Of a DNA stretch of 64,000 nucleotides, positions 45,141 through 54,244 are shown in pieces. Numbering within the stretch: position 1 is the first letter of the stretch; each line of letters opens with the position of its first letter. Below the pieces are notes generated by a model, which saw only the letters and a program-made list of their open reading frames with translations, was not told the origin of the DNA and did no database searches. Source of the DNA: JAHDHW01 sp965220465 (lineage in GTDB: Bacteria > Bacteroidota > Bacteroidia > Chitinophagales > Saprospiraceae); the NCBI GenBank assembly GCA_965220465.1, contig CBDCPZ010000023.1, positions 496,001 through 560,000 of the forward strand. Direction: 5' to 3'. The position numbers and the translations under genes were made by a program.

Positions 45141-47518
45141 GGTGCATTGGGTGGAGCTACTACAAATGTTTGAACACACATTTCAGTAAAAAGACCCTGT
45201 GTAACGGTATAAGTTCTCACTACCGTCTTGCCAATACAATCATCTCCGGTATTTTCATCTGCAGAAGAAACTTCAATAGGCAATGATCCACATCCACCGG
45301 AAATGCTACCTCCTTGTGCAATGAATCCAGCCGCATTTGTTGCAGCAGCAGGAACTGGATTATTGCATGAAAGGTTCTGATCAGGTGGGCAAGTTATAAT
45401 GATTTGAGGGTCAGAACAGGTCATTGACAATTCAAAAAGTCCTTCACTGCTTCCAAAGCCATGAACTAAAACAAAATATTCTGTGCCATCCATTGAAACG
45501 AAAGTTACGGTAGATCTTAAGGAAGACAATCCACAACCAGGATCATCATCATCTCCAGCTTCACAAATCAAATCATCACAAGATCCTGTATAAACTCTCA
45601 ATTTTGTATCATAATTTGTGCCTGGATTACAAGTCGATAAAGTAACACATGAACCATCTCCGATAAATGAATACCACAATCCTCCTCCTGTACCATCACT
45701 GGTTCCACAGAAAGGAGCTACATCGTTGCTGGCATTAACCGTTGATCCACTGACAACTTGACCGCAATCAATTGGGAGAGCACCTAGGCACTCATTGTTA
45801 TCAAATGTACAAGTCATTGCTAATTCAAAATCTCCTTCTTCATCACCAAATCCATGTACTAAAATATAATAAGTTGTTCCATTAACAGAAGCAAAGTTCA
45901 CTGTAGAATTGAGAGTTGAAGAGGCACAGCCTAAATCGTCATCGTTTCCAGTGATACAGTTTAATGCACTACATGAACCATCATAGACTCTTAATTTGGT
46001 ATTAAAATTTGTATTTGCACTACAAGTCGTTAATTCTACATTTGCGCCATTTCCTTCAAAAGTATACCAAACACCTCCGCCACTACCATCATCAGTCCCG
46101 CAAACAGGAGCTATATCTGGATTCATGTCAATCGTCGAACCCTGAATAATTTGTCCACACATAATTGGAAATGCATCGACACATTCATCATTTCCATTTC
46201 CACAAGGACTTAAGCATGTAGCATTCTCGACTGTAGAAAGCAAAACAGCAGTAGGTTGAGGCCCAAACCCTAGATTAAAATTAATCCCAACAGAAACCAA
46301 GTGACAATAACTCATTATTGTTCCTCCATTAGCAGGTATGCCCGGAATAGAACAATTGCCTTCTGTAAACCCTGCACATCCGTCAATAGCCGTATTATTT
46401 CCATTCCACACACAAGCATGTGTATGGCGTGAACCGATTAAATGTCCCATTTCATGGGTAAATACCATTACTGTCCAGGAATATGTAGGTACATCATTAT
46501 AAGTGCTTTGAACTCCGCTGAAGCACATACTCTCATCAGGATCAGGATTGCATATGCCACTGAATCCAGCAGCAATACCACCTCCACCGCCATATCCGAC
46601 TAAATGAGCTAAGTCACCATTGAACGTTCCTACATTTGCCTGAAATTGATTTAAAAAATTGCCTGAATTTGGACCGGTGTAAGGATCGTTAACATCCCAA
46701 ACTAGCATCTCTGAGATAACTATAGTTAGACCGTCATTCGCATATATAATCGCACTTTGGTTGAAAAATCCCGTGACATATGTAGTAGCATTGGCAGTAC
46801 CTCCTTTTCCAACCCAAATAGTATTATCCACTTCTATATAAATGCCAATACAATCTCCTACGTCTCTGCCTGCTGAATAATTTAATTGTTCATCGGTGTA
46901 CCCTCGAAAATCATCATCTTCCGTTTCGCAAGAAAATTCGTTTTCAACGATTAAGTTTTTATCCAAATAGAGAATATGGTCTGTTTCATGACTTTCAATT
47001 TTCCCTAGCACATAATTTCCATCATTATTTGAAATCATTCCGATAATTTGGTCCTCGAAAATACTTATCGCTACAAGCGATTGAGCATCTCCTTTTATTA
47101 CACCGTGGTAATGAAGGCCTGATTGTGGAGTAACAGGAACATTTCTCCTGCTCGCTTCATAAATGTTGAAATTAGGAGAAAAAATATCAGATTGATATAA
47201 TTCTAGTTCAATCGTTTCACCATTTGAATAAAACGGTAATTCTAAATTTATTTGCTGGTGATTATCAAGAAGGATATCCATAGCTTTTTGCGCATCAAAT
47301 TCGAGAATTATTCCTCCTCTTACCACATCAGAATAAGCATTGTTTGCTTTAATAATATCGCTAAAAAGTGATGTTTTTTCAAAGCTTAAATTTTGAGCTT
47401 TTTTAGCTTCCACATTATTAAATATCTTGTTTTCTTGCACCTGTTGTCCATAGGAAAAAAAAGAGGTGAATAAAAACAAAATAAATAATACTCTTTTAAT
47501 GTTTTTCTGTCTTTTCAT
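43586..47518 (-). CDS. Secreted M12B (reprolysin-type) metalloprotease with T9SS type A sorting domain
   Basis: 1310 aa with signal peptide (KRVLFILFLFTSFFSYGQ). After a ~200-residue propeptide-like region comes the metzincin zinc motif HEMGHLIGSRH (His355, Glu356, His359, His365). Two copies of a ~130-residue domain follow (CGQxxxGSTxxxxxDxAPxCGT...TKLRVYxGSC), then an asparagine-rich linker, HYR-like Cys-containing repeats of about 85 aa, and a C-terminal Por/T9SS type A signal (NPFNNETSISFYLPQGGKV ... MILLD). It should be an extracellular zinc protease anchored or released by T9SS. The last 500 residues are almost identical to those of the upstream M36 protease. It lies 135 bp after that gene, behind a strong terminator. 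Confidence 0.9.
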   Translation of the reverse strand: MKRQKNIKRVLFILFLFTSFFSYGQQVQENKIFNNVEAKKAQNLSFEKTSLFSDIIKANNAYSDVVRGGIILEFDAQKAMDILLDNHQQINLELPFYSNGETIELELYQSDIFSPNFNIYEASRRNVPVTPQSGLHYHGVIKGDAQSLVAISIFEDQIIGMISNNDGNYVLGKIESHETDHILYLDKNLIVENEFSCETEDDDFRGYTDEQLNYSAGRDVGDCIGIYIEVDNTIWVGKGGTANATTYVTGFFNQSAIIYANDGLTIVISEMLVWDVNDPYTGPNSGNFLNQFQANVGTFNGDLAHLVGYGGGGGIAAGFSGICNPDPDESMCFSGVQSTYNDVPTYSWTVMVFTHEMGHLIGSRHTHACVWNGNNTAIDGCAGFTEGNCSIPGIPANGGTIMSYCHLVSVGINFNLGFGPQPTAVLLSTVENATCLSPCGNGNDECVDAFPIMCGQIIQGSTIDMNPDIAPVCGTDDGSGGGVWYTFEGNGANVELTTCSANTNFNTKLRVYDGSCSALNCITGNDDDLGCASSTLNSTVNFASVNGTTYYILVHGFGDEEGDFELAMTCTFDNNECLGALPIDCGQVVSGSTVNASNDVAPFCGTSDGTGGGLWYSFIGDGSCVTLSTCNPGTNYDTKLRVYTGSCDDLICEAGDDDDPGCGLSSLRSTVTFVSMDGTEYFVLVHGFGSSEGLFELSMTCSDPQIIITCPPDQNLSCNNPVPAAATNAAGFIAQGGSISGGCGSLPIEVSSADENTGDDCIGKTVVRTYTVTQGLFTEMCVQTFVVAPPNAPTITCPGDMTVTCIEDVVIDPNALDVTTDCGLGFVAYATQPDVEGAANCPGTTYTYIYKVVDDCGNTASCPQIITIDNAAPTVSVIPGETVNCYEDIVISNDDATVTTSCGEDYDLKILPPALEGEHECPGTTYTYAYRVRDNCGREVIANRIFTIGNNAPPTIISPPDMTVSCDWNFNLNPDYATVTAGCTLGYITTVTGPTTTGSANCPGATYTYTYTVTDDCGRTASDTRKFTIANTAPVFLNCPSVPLQLNCEDEGWEQVIQAWLASIQAESSCSNVLNVTNNYNPNSQGLCINNGTRIVRFFATDACGRTSTCEGMVIIADTEPPLFVEAPQDELVVCNYITQDKLDAWVDAHGYAEVEDCWANVNWSTFPNNPTINCGGNPGPTSLTVTFVATDGCGNKSSMDATFTALPAMNGVGGSNEGDIAEESMQLFQNQPNPFNNETSISFYLPQGGKVTLSIYDVSGKLLKEIDGEYNQGMNVESINRSDLQGAGMLYYKLSTATETATKRMILLD

Positions 47519-47600
47519 AATTTTTGTTTCATTTAAAATAATAGTTAAATCTTGTGTGATCTGAATACTTGGATATTTTTATGTTTTAGTAAGATTTTGT

Positions 47601-47644
47601 TAAAAAAAGAAAGTTCTTCTCCTGAGAAGGAGAAGAACTTTCTT
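47601..47644 (-). terminator. Strong terminator of the M36 protease gene
   Basis: gaaagttcttctcct / aggagaagaactttc, 15-bp perfect arms, followed on the minus strand by seven T residues; 10 bp after the M36 stop codon. Confidence 0.88.
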
Positions 47645-47653
47645 TCATAATAA

Positions 47654-49205
47654 TTAATCCAAAAGGATCATTCTTTGTGTTGCAGTTTCGGTCGCTGTAC
47701 TTAGTTTATAGTACAACATTCCGGCACCTTGCAGGTCACTTCTGTTGATTGATTCAACATTCAATCCCTTGCTGTATTCGCCATTGATTTCCTTCAATAG
47801 TTTTCCGCTTACATCGTAGATCGACAAAGCTGCTTTGCCACCTTGTGGTAAGTAGAAACTGATCGAAGTTTCATCGCTGAATGGATTTGGCTGATTCTGG
47901 AACAATTGCATGCTTTCTTCTGCTATGTCCTCAGTCGATCCCCCAATTCCTCCCATTGCAGGAAGTGCTGTAAATGTTGCATCCATAGAAGCTTTGTTAC
48001 CACATCCATCCGTTGCCACAAAGGTAACTGTGATTGATGTTGGGCCAGGATTACCTCCACAGTTGATCGTTGGATTGTTCGGGAAAGTTGACCAATTCAC
48101 ATTTGCCCAACAGTCCTCTACTTCTGCATATCCGTGTGCATCAACCCAGGCATCCAGTTTATCTTGTGTAATGTAATTACAAACAACCAACTCATCTTGA
48201 GGTGCTTCGACAAATAGCGGAGGCTCGGTATCAGCAACGATTACCATTCCTTCACAGGTAGAAGTTCTGCCACAAGCATCGGTAGCAAAGAATCTGACGA
48301 TCCTCGTTCCGTTGTTGATACACAGTCCTTGTGAGTTTGGATTGTAATTATTGGTTACGTTGATAACATTTGAGCAAGAGCTCTCAGCTTGTACAGAAGC
48401 CAACCAAGCCTGGATAACCTGCTGCCAGCCTTCGTCTTCACAATTCAATTGTAAAGGAACGCTTGGGCAATTCAAAAATACAGGAGCAGTGTTAGCAATC
48501 GTAAATTTACGAGTATCACTTGCTGTACGTCCGCAATCATCAGTTACGGTGTAAGTATAAGTATAAGTTGCACCAGGACAGTTTGCAGAACCAGTAGTTG
48601 TCGGTCCGGTAACTGTTGTGATATAACCTAAAGTACAACCAGTGGTAACTGTTGCGTAATCAGGATTCAAATTGAAATTCCAATCACAGCCAACGGTCAT
48701 ATCCGGTGGCGAAACAATCGTTGGAGGAGCGTTATTTCCTATCGTAAATATACGGTTTGCGATTACTTCTCTACCACAATTATCTCTTACTCGGAAAGCA
48801 TAAGTGTAAGTTGTACCAGGACATTCATGTTCTCCTTCAAGAGCAGGGGGAAGTATTTTTAATTCATAATCTTCTCCACAACTCGTAGTAACTGTTGCAT
48901 CATCATTACTAACTATAATATCTTCATAGCAATTTACAGTCTCTCCAGGTATTACAGTTACCACAGGAGCAGCATTATCAATTGTAAATATTTGCTGGCA
49001 CTCGGCAACACGTCCGCAATCGTCTATTGCTTTATAAGTATAAGTATAAGTAGTACCAGGGCAATTTGCAGCACCTTCAACATCAGGTTGTGTCGCATAA
49101 GATACATATCCCATATCACAGGCAGTAACCACTATGATCGCATTCGGGTCAATAACAGCATCTTCAATACAAGCAATAGTTTGGTCGACAGGGCAACTTG
49201 TAATT
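47654..49205 (-). repeat. Shared C-terminal module, copy B
   Basis: Counterpart of 43586-45140 in the M12B gene. Similarity is strongest from the third-last HYR unit to the stop and falls off beyond about 49205. Confidence 0.85.
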
Positions 49206-51874
49206 TCCGGAGCATTATTTTGAATTGTAATTACTTGCTCGCATGTTGTGGTTCTGCCACATGCATCTGAAACAGTATAAATGTACGTGTAAGTTGTGCC
49301 AGAACAATCATTTTGACCATTTATCACAGGGCTTGATACCTCAGTAGTAAAACCTAGTCCACAAGCTGTAACTGCGACAACTCCATTTAGATCCGGAACG
49401 ACATCTGCTGAACAACTTGCTGTTCCATCAGCAGGGCAACTGGTGATTATCGGACCTTCATTTTCGATTGTAAATACTTGTACACAAGAGGCTGTTTCAC
49501 CACAATCATCTATCACGGTATAAGTATACGAAATTGTAGAACCAGGACAATCCATCAAACCACTAAAAACGGGGCTGGACACCATAATAGATGAATTGAG
49601 CGCACAATCTGTATTTGCGATAACCAAATTTGGTTCTGGGATGGCCTCATCTGAACACGTTATTGTTTGATCGGGAGCACAAGATATAATAGTAGGAGGA
49701 TTTGCAGAATTGGTGATTGTTTGCACACACTGGAATACATCTACATCCTGAACAACTGTGTATGATCTGGTCGTTGTAATACCAGAACAAATATCTCCAG
49801 AGACAACATCTTGAAAAGAAATAGTTGAAGGTCCACCACCTCCGCAAATTCCGCTAGGAAGGCTTCCTCCCTGAGCTAAAAATTCAGCTTCAGTTGTTGC
49901 ACCGGCAGGAACAGGGTCATTACATCCAAGTCCCAAACTAGGAGGACAAGCAAATACTGATCCTCCGGGAACATCAAATGCTTCAGTTCCATCACTTCTG
50001 CTAAAGGGACTGCCTTGATCTGCACTCAAACCAAGTCCTCGTTTTGCAAAAGCAGTCCAAATCAAACATTGATTAGCTCCTCCATACAATGCTACATCTG
50101 CATCTAAAATGGCATCTCTCCCATCAACAAAGCCTGGGTTACAGGGTTGTAATTTCATACCTTCCGTAACCAACGCAATAGCCATATTATTTCCACCTGT
50201 TCCATTATAAAAATCAGTGTCAAATCCATATTGATCAATCAATGCCCAGGTAACTTCCCAAAGCATCGCAGACCAAACCGAACCAACCCCATGTGGAACT
50301 GCTGCTGTTTTGATTCGATCGTAAGTATGACTATTCACACCCATGTCAGTAGTGTAAGGGAATTCACGAATACCAGGTCCATTAGCACCCTGACCAAACA
50401 ACCAGGTTCCAACACCTCGTGTATCAGTACTCAAATCATCATCTTGCATGGTCATCACTAATCCATACCAGTCACTCCAACCTTCTCCCATTTGTTCTTG
50501 ATTGTTTAGACAACTGGAATTGTTTCCTCCTCCTGTAAGCCTGTTGGATATTCCATGCGCATATTCATGAACAATAACCATATTGTCAAGATCGCCATCA
50601 CGATTACTACAAACATACATTTGCATTCTGGGTAGTGAACCATCCGGAGGAGTAAACATATTCGCATTACAACTACCTGATCCATCTTGGGCTTCAGCTC
50701 TTACCCAATCGCCTCCCAATCCTCCGTTTCCATAATTGTTAGACTGGAAATTTCCGCTCGATTCATCAAAGCCATATAAATAGGTTAAATCATGAATGAT
50801 ATTATTCCAATAAAATAAATTGGTAATAGCCGCTTCTTCGGAAGGATCACCTGGAGAATAATTTAAGTTTATAGGAAAGTCAAAAACTAAACTCCCCCCC
50901 CCATCTGGGCTGAAACCGGAATTGTCTCCATCATCGTATGCATGCGCATTATTTCCACGAGTGATCGTATATTCAGGACCTGCTACTCCATCTGTATCAT
51001 GCCATCCAAAAGGAGAAGCGATGGCATTATCAGGATCATTAACCAAACTTCTTGGGCCATGGTTTGGCGTTTCAATTGGCATTGGATATACATTATATCC
51101 ACCAACCATCGAATTGAAACTCGCTGCATTGTTGTTTGATTCATTGTGGGAATGATCATCAGTACATTTTTCATTTTTAGCATGATCATGATTATTATCA
51201 TATCCACAGCTAACCATCCAACTGACCTTGTCAATAATATTTCCTGTGGATGCATCTACCTTAAAGCTCCACCAGTTTTGCTGGCCAACTTCTTCTATAG
51301 ATAGATCCCAAGCAAGAACGATTTGACCGAATTGATTCATTTGATAAATCAATTTAACAGGAATTTCAGACAAAGAAACTCCTCCATCGCTCAATAACAC
51401 TTCGCGGTCGATTCCACCGATATTATCAACCACAGATATTTTCTCGGTAATATTGTAACCTAGTTGTTGGGAAACGGCCTCTACTGCTTCGATCGCAGTT
51501 AACATAGGAATTGATGGGCCTGATACTTTGTTTTCAAGATCTTTTACAAACTGGTGATCTTTCGAAAGAATATCACCATCAGGCATTATATGAATGCTCG
51601 CGTTTGCTTTATTCACCTCAATTCCTTTGTACAATTGCCGAAAATAGATATGTTCGACTTTACTTAATCTACTGATATGCTGATCTTTAATTGTCCAGTC
51701 AGAAATATCCTGCGGAGTTAACTCCTGCTTTTCAATCAATTGCTGCAAATACGTACTAATTGCAGCGTTTTTATTTTGTGCATTTGCACTGATTGAAGTA
51801 AAGAATAGTAAGAGCAGAACAAAAGCCCTGGCTCCTTTATTATTAGCTTTGAGTTTGAAAGTTGTTAGATTCAT
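47654..51874 (-). CDS. Secreted M36 (fungalysin-type) metalloprotease with HYR-like repeats and T9SS type A sorting domain
   Basis: 1406 aa with signal peptide (RAFVLLLLFFTSISANAQ). An FTP/PepSY-type propeptide covers about residues 35-220. The M36 peptidase domain follows: zinc motif HEYAHGISNRL (His436, Glu437, His440) and the third-ligand region MGEGWSDWYG. Then a Cys-rich ~90-aa domain, six HYR-like repeats of ~85 aa (YTYTYxxxDDCGRxxxxxxxFTIxNxAP), and a Por/T9SS type A C-terminus. It is an extracellular zinc protease. A run of nine G on the coding strand (50894-50902) codes for Gly-Gly-Gly just before the catalytic domain centre and is a potential slippage site. Pairs with the downstream M12B protease. 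Confidence 0.92.
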   Translation of the reverse strand: MNLTTFKLKANNKGARAFVLLLLFFTSISANAQNKNAAISTYLQQLIEKQELTPQDISDWTIKDQHISRLSKVEHIYFRQLYKGIEVNKANASIHIMPDGDILSKDHQFVKDLENKVSGPSIPMLTAIEAVEAVSQQLGYNITEKISVVDNIGGIDREVLLSDGGVSLSEIPVKLIYQMNQFGQIVLAWDLSIEEVGQQNWWSFKVDASTGNIIDKVSWMVSCGYDNNHDHAKNEKCTDDHSHNESNNNAASFNSMVGGYNVYPMPIETPNHGPRSLVNDPDNAIASPFGWHDTDGVAGPEYTITRGNNAHAYDDGDNSGFSPDGGGSLVFDFPINLNYSPGDPSEEAAITNLFYWNNIIHDLTYLYGFDESSGNFQSNNYGNGGLGGDWVRAEAQDGSGSCNANMFTPPDGSLPRMQMYVCSNRDGDLDNMVIVHEYAHGISNRLTGGGNNSSCLNNQEQMGEGWSDWYGLVMTMQDDDLSTDTRGVGTWLFGQGANGPGIREFPYTTDMGVNSHTYDRIKTAAVPHGVGSVWSAMLWEVTWALIDQYGFDTDFYNGTGGNNMAIALVTEGMKLQPCNPGFVDGRDAILDADVALYGGANQCLIWTAFAKRGLGLSADQGSPFSRSDGTEAFDVPGGSVFACPPSLGLGCNDPVPAGATTEAEFLAQGGSLPSGICGGGGPSTISFQDVVSGDICSGITTTRSYTVVQDVDVFQCVQTITNSANPPTIISCAPDQTITCSDEAIPEPNLVIANTDCALNSSIMVSSPVFSGLMDCPGSTISYTYTVIDDCGETASCVQVFTIENEGPIITSCPADGTASCSADVVPDLNGVVAVTACGLGFTTEVSSPVINGQNDCSGTTYTYIYTVSDACGRTTTCEQVITIQNNAPEITSCPVDQTIACIEDAVIDPNAIIVVTACDMGYVSYATQPDVEGAANCPGTTYTYTYKAIDDCGRVAECQQIFTIDNAAPVVTVIPGETVNCYEDIIVSNDDATVTTSCGEDYELKILPPALEGEHECPGTTYTYAFRVRDNCGREVIANRIFTIGNNAPPTIVSPPDMTVGCDWNFNLNPDYATVTTGCTLGYITTVTGPTTTGSANCPGATYTYTYTVTDDCGRTASDTRKFTIANTAPVFLNCPSVPLQLNCEDEGWQQVIQAWLASVQAESSCSNVINVTNNYNPNSQGLCINNGTRIVRFFATDACGRTSTCEGMVIVADTEPPLFVEAPQDELVVCNYITQDKLDAWVDAHGYAEVEDCWANVNWSTFPNNPTINCGGNPGPTSITVTFVATDGCGNKASMDATFTALPAMGGIGGSTEDIAEESMQLFQNQPNPFSDETSISFYLPQGGKAALSIYDVSGKLLKEINGEYSKGLNVESINRSDLQGAGMLYYKLSTATETATQRMILLD
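50894..50902 (-). repeat. Homopolymer G9 tract in the M36 protease gene
   Basis: Nine consecutive G on the coding strand, encoding three glycines in SPDGGGSLVF (about residues 325-327). In this AT-rich region no other G or C run of this length was noticed. Loss or gain of one base would shift the frame before the zinc site. Confidence 0.9.
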
Positions 51875-52417
51875 TTTGATAGTTTAAGTTTAGAATAATA
51901 AAAATATGATAGTCAGTTTCACCCTTATATCAAACTGATTTTAAAGACCGAAAAAAATATTGTTACAATTGAAAGAAAGCAACAACATCACGATCAAAAG
52001 CATTTGATTATGGTAGTAAAACCAATGTTAGCTAAAGACAATAATTAAATACCAGAAAGTCATTTTGTGATTCATTCATTGAAAGTTATAGTCACATTGA
52101 AGCACACGAATATTATAAACTTCTTTATAATTTCAATCTAATATTTCATTAAAAGAAAAAGTCTTTATGCTAAAAATCTTCGATAGCAGTTTTTGGAAAA
52201 CGAATATGGCGTGAAACGTAAAATGAAAATAATACTATTATAAAAACTTACCAAACAAATATTAAAAAATATCGTGCATTGGTCAAAATGCAACTTTGAG
52301 GAATTGTTGCAATAATTAACCGTAGCTAAAATAAAAATGTTTTTTAAATTGATGAATCCTTTTTTCTATTTTTAGAAAATGATTTACCCCGGGCAAGCCC
52401 CGAGGATTTTTTATATT
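51875..52417. other. Intergenic region with a GC-rich palindrome
   Basis: 543 bp, very AT-rich except for ccccgggcaagccccgagg at 52387-52405, an imperfect palindrome next to the stop of the GNAT-nitrilase gene. It resembles REP-type extragenic palindromes, and could also act as a transcription end signal. The rest holds no ORF or RNA gene that I can support. Confidence 0.45.
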
Positions 52418-53947
52418 TTATCGTTTTTTTAATTCAAAAATATCAACTCGCCGATCCTTAAGATTCCTTACACTTCCAAATTGATTAAGTTCCCTAAGCA
52501 AATCAATATCTACATCTGCAATCAGGATCATTTCTGTATTTGGAGTAGCTTCTGCTTTTATACCGTTTGCAGGAAAAGAAAAATCACAGGGCGTAAAGAC
52601 CATAGATTGCGCATATTGAATATCCATATTATGAACCTTTGGCAAGTTTCCAACACTTCCGGCGATAGCCACATAACATTCGTTTTCGATAGCTCTTGCT
52701 TGTGCACAATTCCGGACTCTTGAATATCCGTTTTGTGTATCAGTTAAAAATGGAACAAATAATATATCCATTCCTTCTTCAGCTAATAGCCTGCTCAATT
52801 CCGGAAACTCAACATCATAACAGATCAAGACACCTATTTTCCCACAATCTGTGTCAAAAACTTTGAGTTCAGAACCTCCCTGCAATCCCCATACTTTAGA
52901 TTCATCAGGAGTAACATGAAGTTTTTCAAACCTATCAATTGTTCCGTCTCTTTTACAAATATATCCGACATTATAAAGTAGATCGTCTTTTATTTCCGGC
53001 AGACTTCCCGTTATAATATTTATGTTGTATGAAATTGCCAGTTGCGAAAATTTATCAATGATTGAAGAAGTGTGCTTCGCAAGTTCTCTTATCGCCTCAG
53101 GTTCTGTCAAATGGTTGTTTTCTGCCATAAGCGGCGCATTAAAAAATTCCGGAAACAAAGCAAAATCAGATCTGTATCCAGAAACGGCATCAACGAAATA
53201 TTCAGCCTGCTGCATTAATTCATCCAAATGTTTATATGGACGCATTTGCCATTGAATCAACCCAAGCCGTACTACCTTCTTTGTGATTCTTGCTTTTTTA
53301 GTTGGCTTTTGATAGTATATATTATCCCATTCCAATAAAACGGCGAATTCATTAGAAGCTTTATCTCCCTCGAGGTAGCCTTTAAGGATTTTCGCAGGAT
53401 GAAAGTCATTCGAAATTTGAAAATTTAACACAGGGTCATGAATTTCTTTCATTCTGACTTTTTCAATATACTCTTTTGGAGAAAGTTCATCTGAGTATTT
53501 GTGATAGTTGGGGATTCGCCCGCCAAAAGCTACACCTCTAAGATTCAACCGTTCACATAATTCTTTTCGATAGTCGTAAAGCCTTCGACCGAGACGCAAT
53601 CCGCGAAATTCAGTTTTTATAAAAACATCTATTCCATAAAGCACATCACCATCGGATGTGTGCGTATTGAACGTATAATCGCCGGTTATTTCTTTATAAT
53701 TGTGGTGGTCATCAAATTCATCGTAATCTACAATAATGGATAAGGCACATCCGGCAATTTGGTTATTAACCTTTATAACTACCTGACCCTCAGGGAATCG
53801 ACTAATCAATGACTTTATTTGGTGCTCTTTCCAATAGGAGTCTGGCATGTTAATATAAGCATCAATCATAGCTTCCTTTAGTTCCTGATAATCATCAAGA
53901 CTTAAAAATGTCAATTCAATATTTTCTATATCTTGCATCATTTTCAT
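52418..53947 (-). CDS. GNAT acetyltransferase-carbon-nitrogen hydrolase fusion
   Basis: 509 aa. The N-terminal half (about 1-215) is a GNAT acetyltransferase with the acetyl-CoA loop in FRGLRLGRRLY (114-124). The C-terminal half (about 224-505) is a nitrilase-superfamily amidohydrolase with the complete catalytic triad Glu267 (FPEFFNAP), Lys342 (EKLHVTPDE) and Cys376 (LICYDVEFPE). Proteins of this two-domain type are widespread and their substrate is not settled; an N-acylated or amidated small molecule is likely. Cytoplasmic, monocistronic, with a good promoter candidate 95 bp upstream. Confidence 0.92.
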   Translation of the reverse strand: MKMMQDIENIELTFLSLDDYQELKEAMIDAYINMPDSYWKEHQIKSLISRFPEGQVVIKVNNQIAGCALSIIVDYDEFDDHHNYKEITGDYTFNTHTSDGDVLYGIDVFIKTEFRGLRLGRRLYDYRKELCERLNLRGVAFGGRIPNYHKYSDELSPKEYIEKVRMKEIHDPVLNFQISNDFHPAKILKGYLEGDKASNEFAVLLEWDNIYYQKPTKKARITKKVVRLGLIQWQMRPYKHLDELMQQAEYFVDAVSGYRSDFALFPEFFNAPLMAENNHLTEPEAIRELAKHTSSIIDKFSQLAISYNINIITGSLPEIKDDLLYNVGYICKRDGTIDRFEKLHVTPDESKVWGLQGGSELKVFDTDCGKIGVLICYDVEFPELSRLLAEEGMDILFVPFLTDTQNGYSRVRNCAQARAIENECYVAIAGSVGNLPKVHNMDIQYAQSMVFTPCDFSFPANGIKAEATPNTEMILIADVDIDLLRELNQFGSVRNLKDRRVDIFELKKR

Positions 53948-54040
53948 TTCTATTTTTATTTTTTAAAAAGGGAGTTTATATTATTACCCTCAAATCAAAA
54001 CAATGGTAAAAATTGAACAAATAGTTATATAATAATTCCG

Positions 54041-54070
54041 CAAAAGTAATCACTATTCTATAAATCCAAA
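54041..54070 (-). promoter_or_regulatory. Candidate promoter of the GNAT-nitrilase gene
   Basis: On the minus strand TTTG (54070-54067), 18-bp spacer, TACTTTTG (54048-54041): a full Bacteroidota consensus. The leader to the ATG would be about 85 nt. Confidence 0.6.
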
Positions 54071-54244
54071 GAATAATTTACGAAAATGCAAAATCTGTTT
54101 TCTGATAACTGGTTAATTGGGGAGGAGGAAATAAATTTTGCGGGTTTGTACGTAAAAATAATGAGGTTGATGCTTTATAAATAAGGTATTATTGCAGTAT
54201 AATTTGAAATCTGAAACTAATATTTAAAACGGTAAACCGGAATT

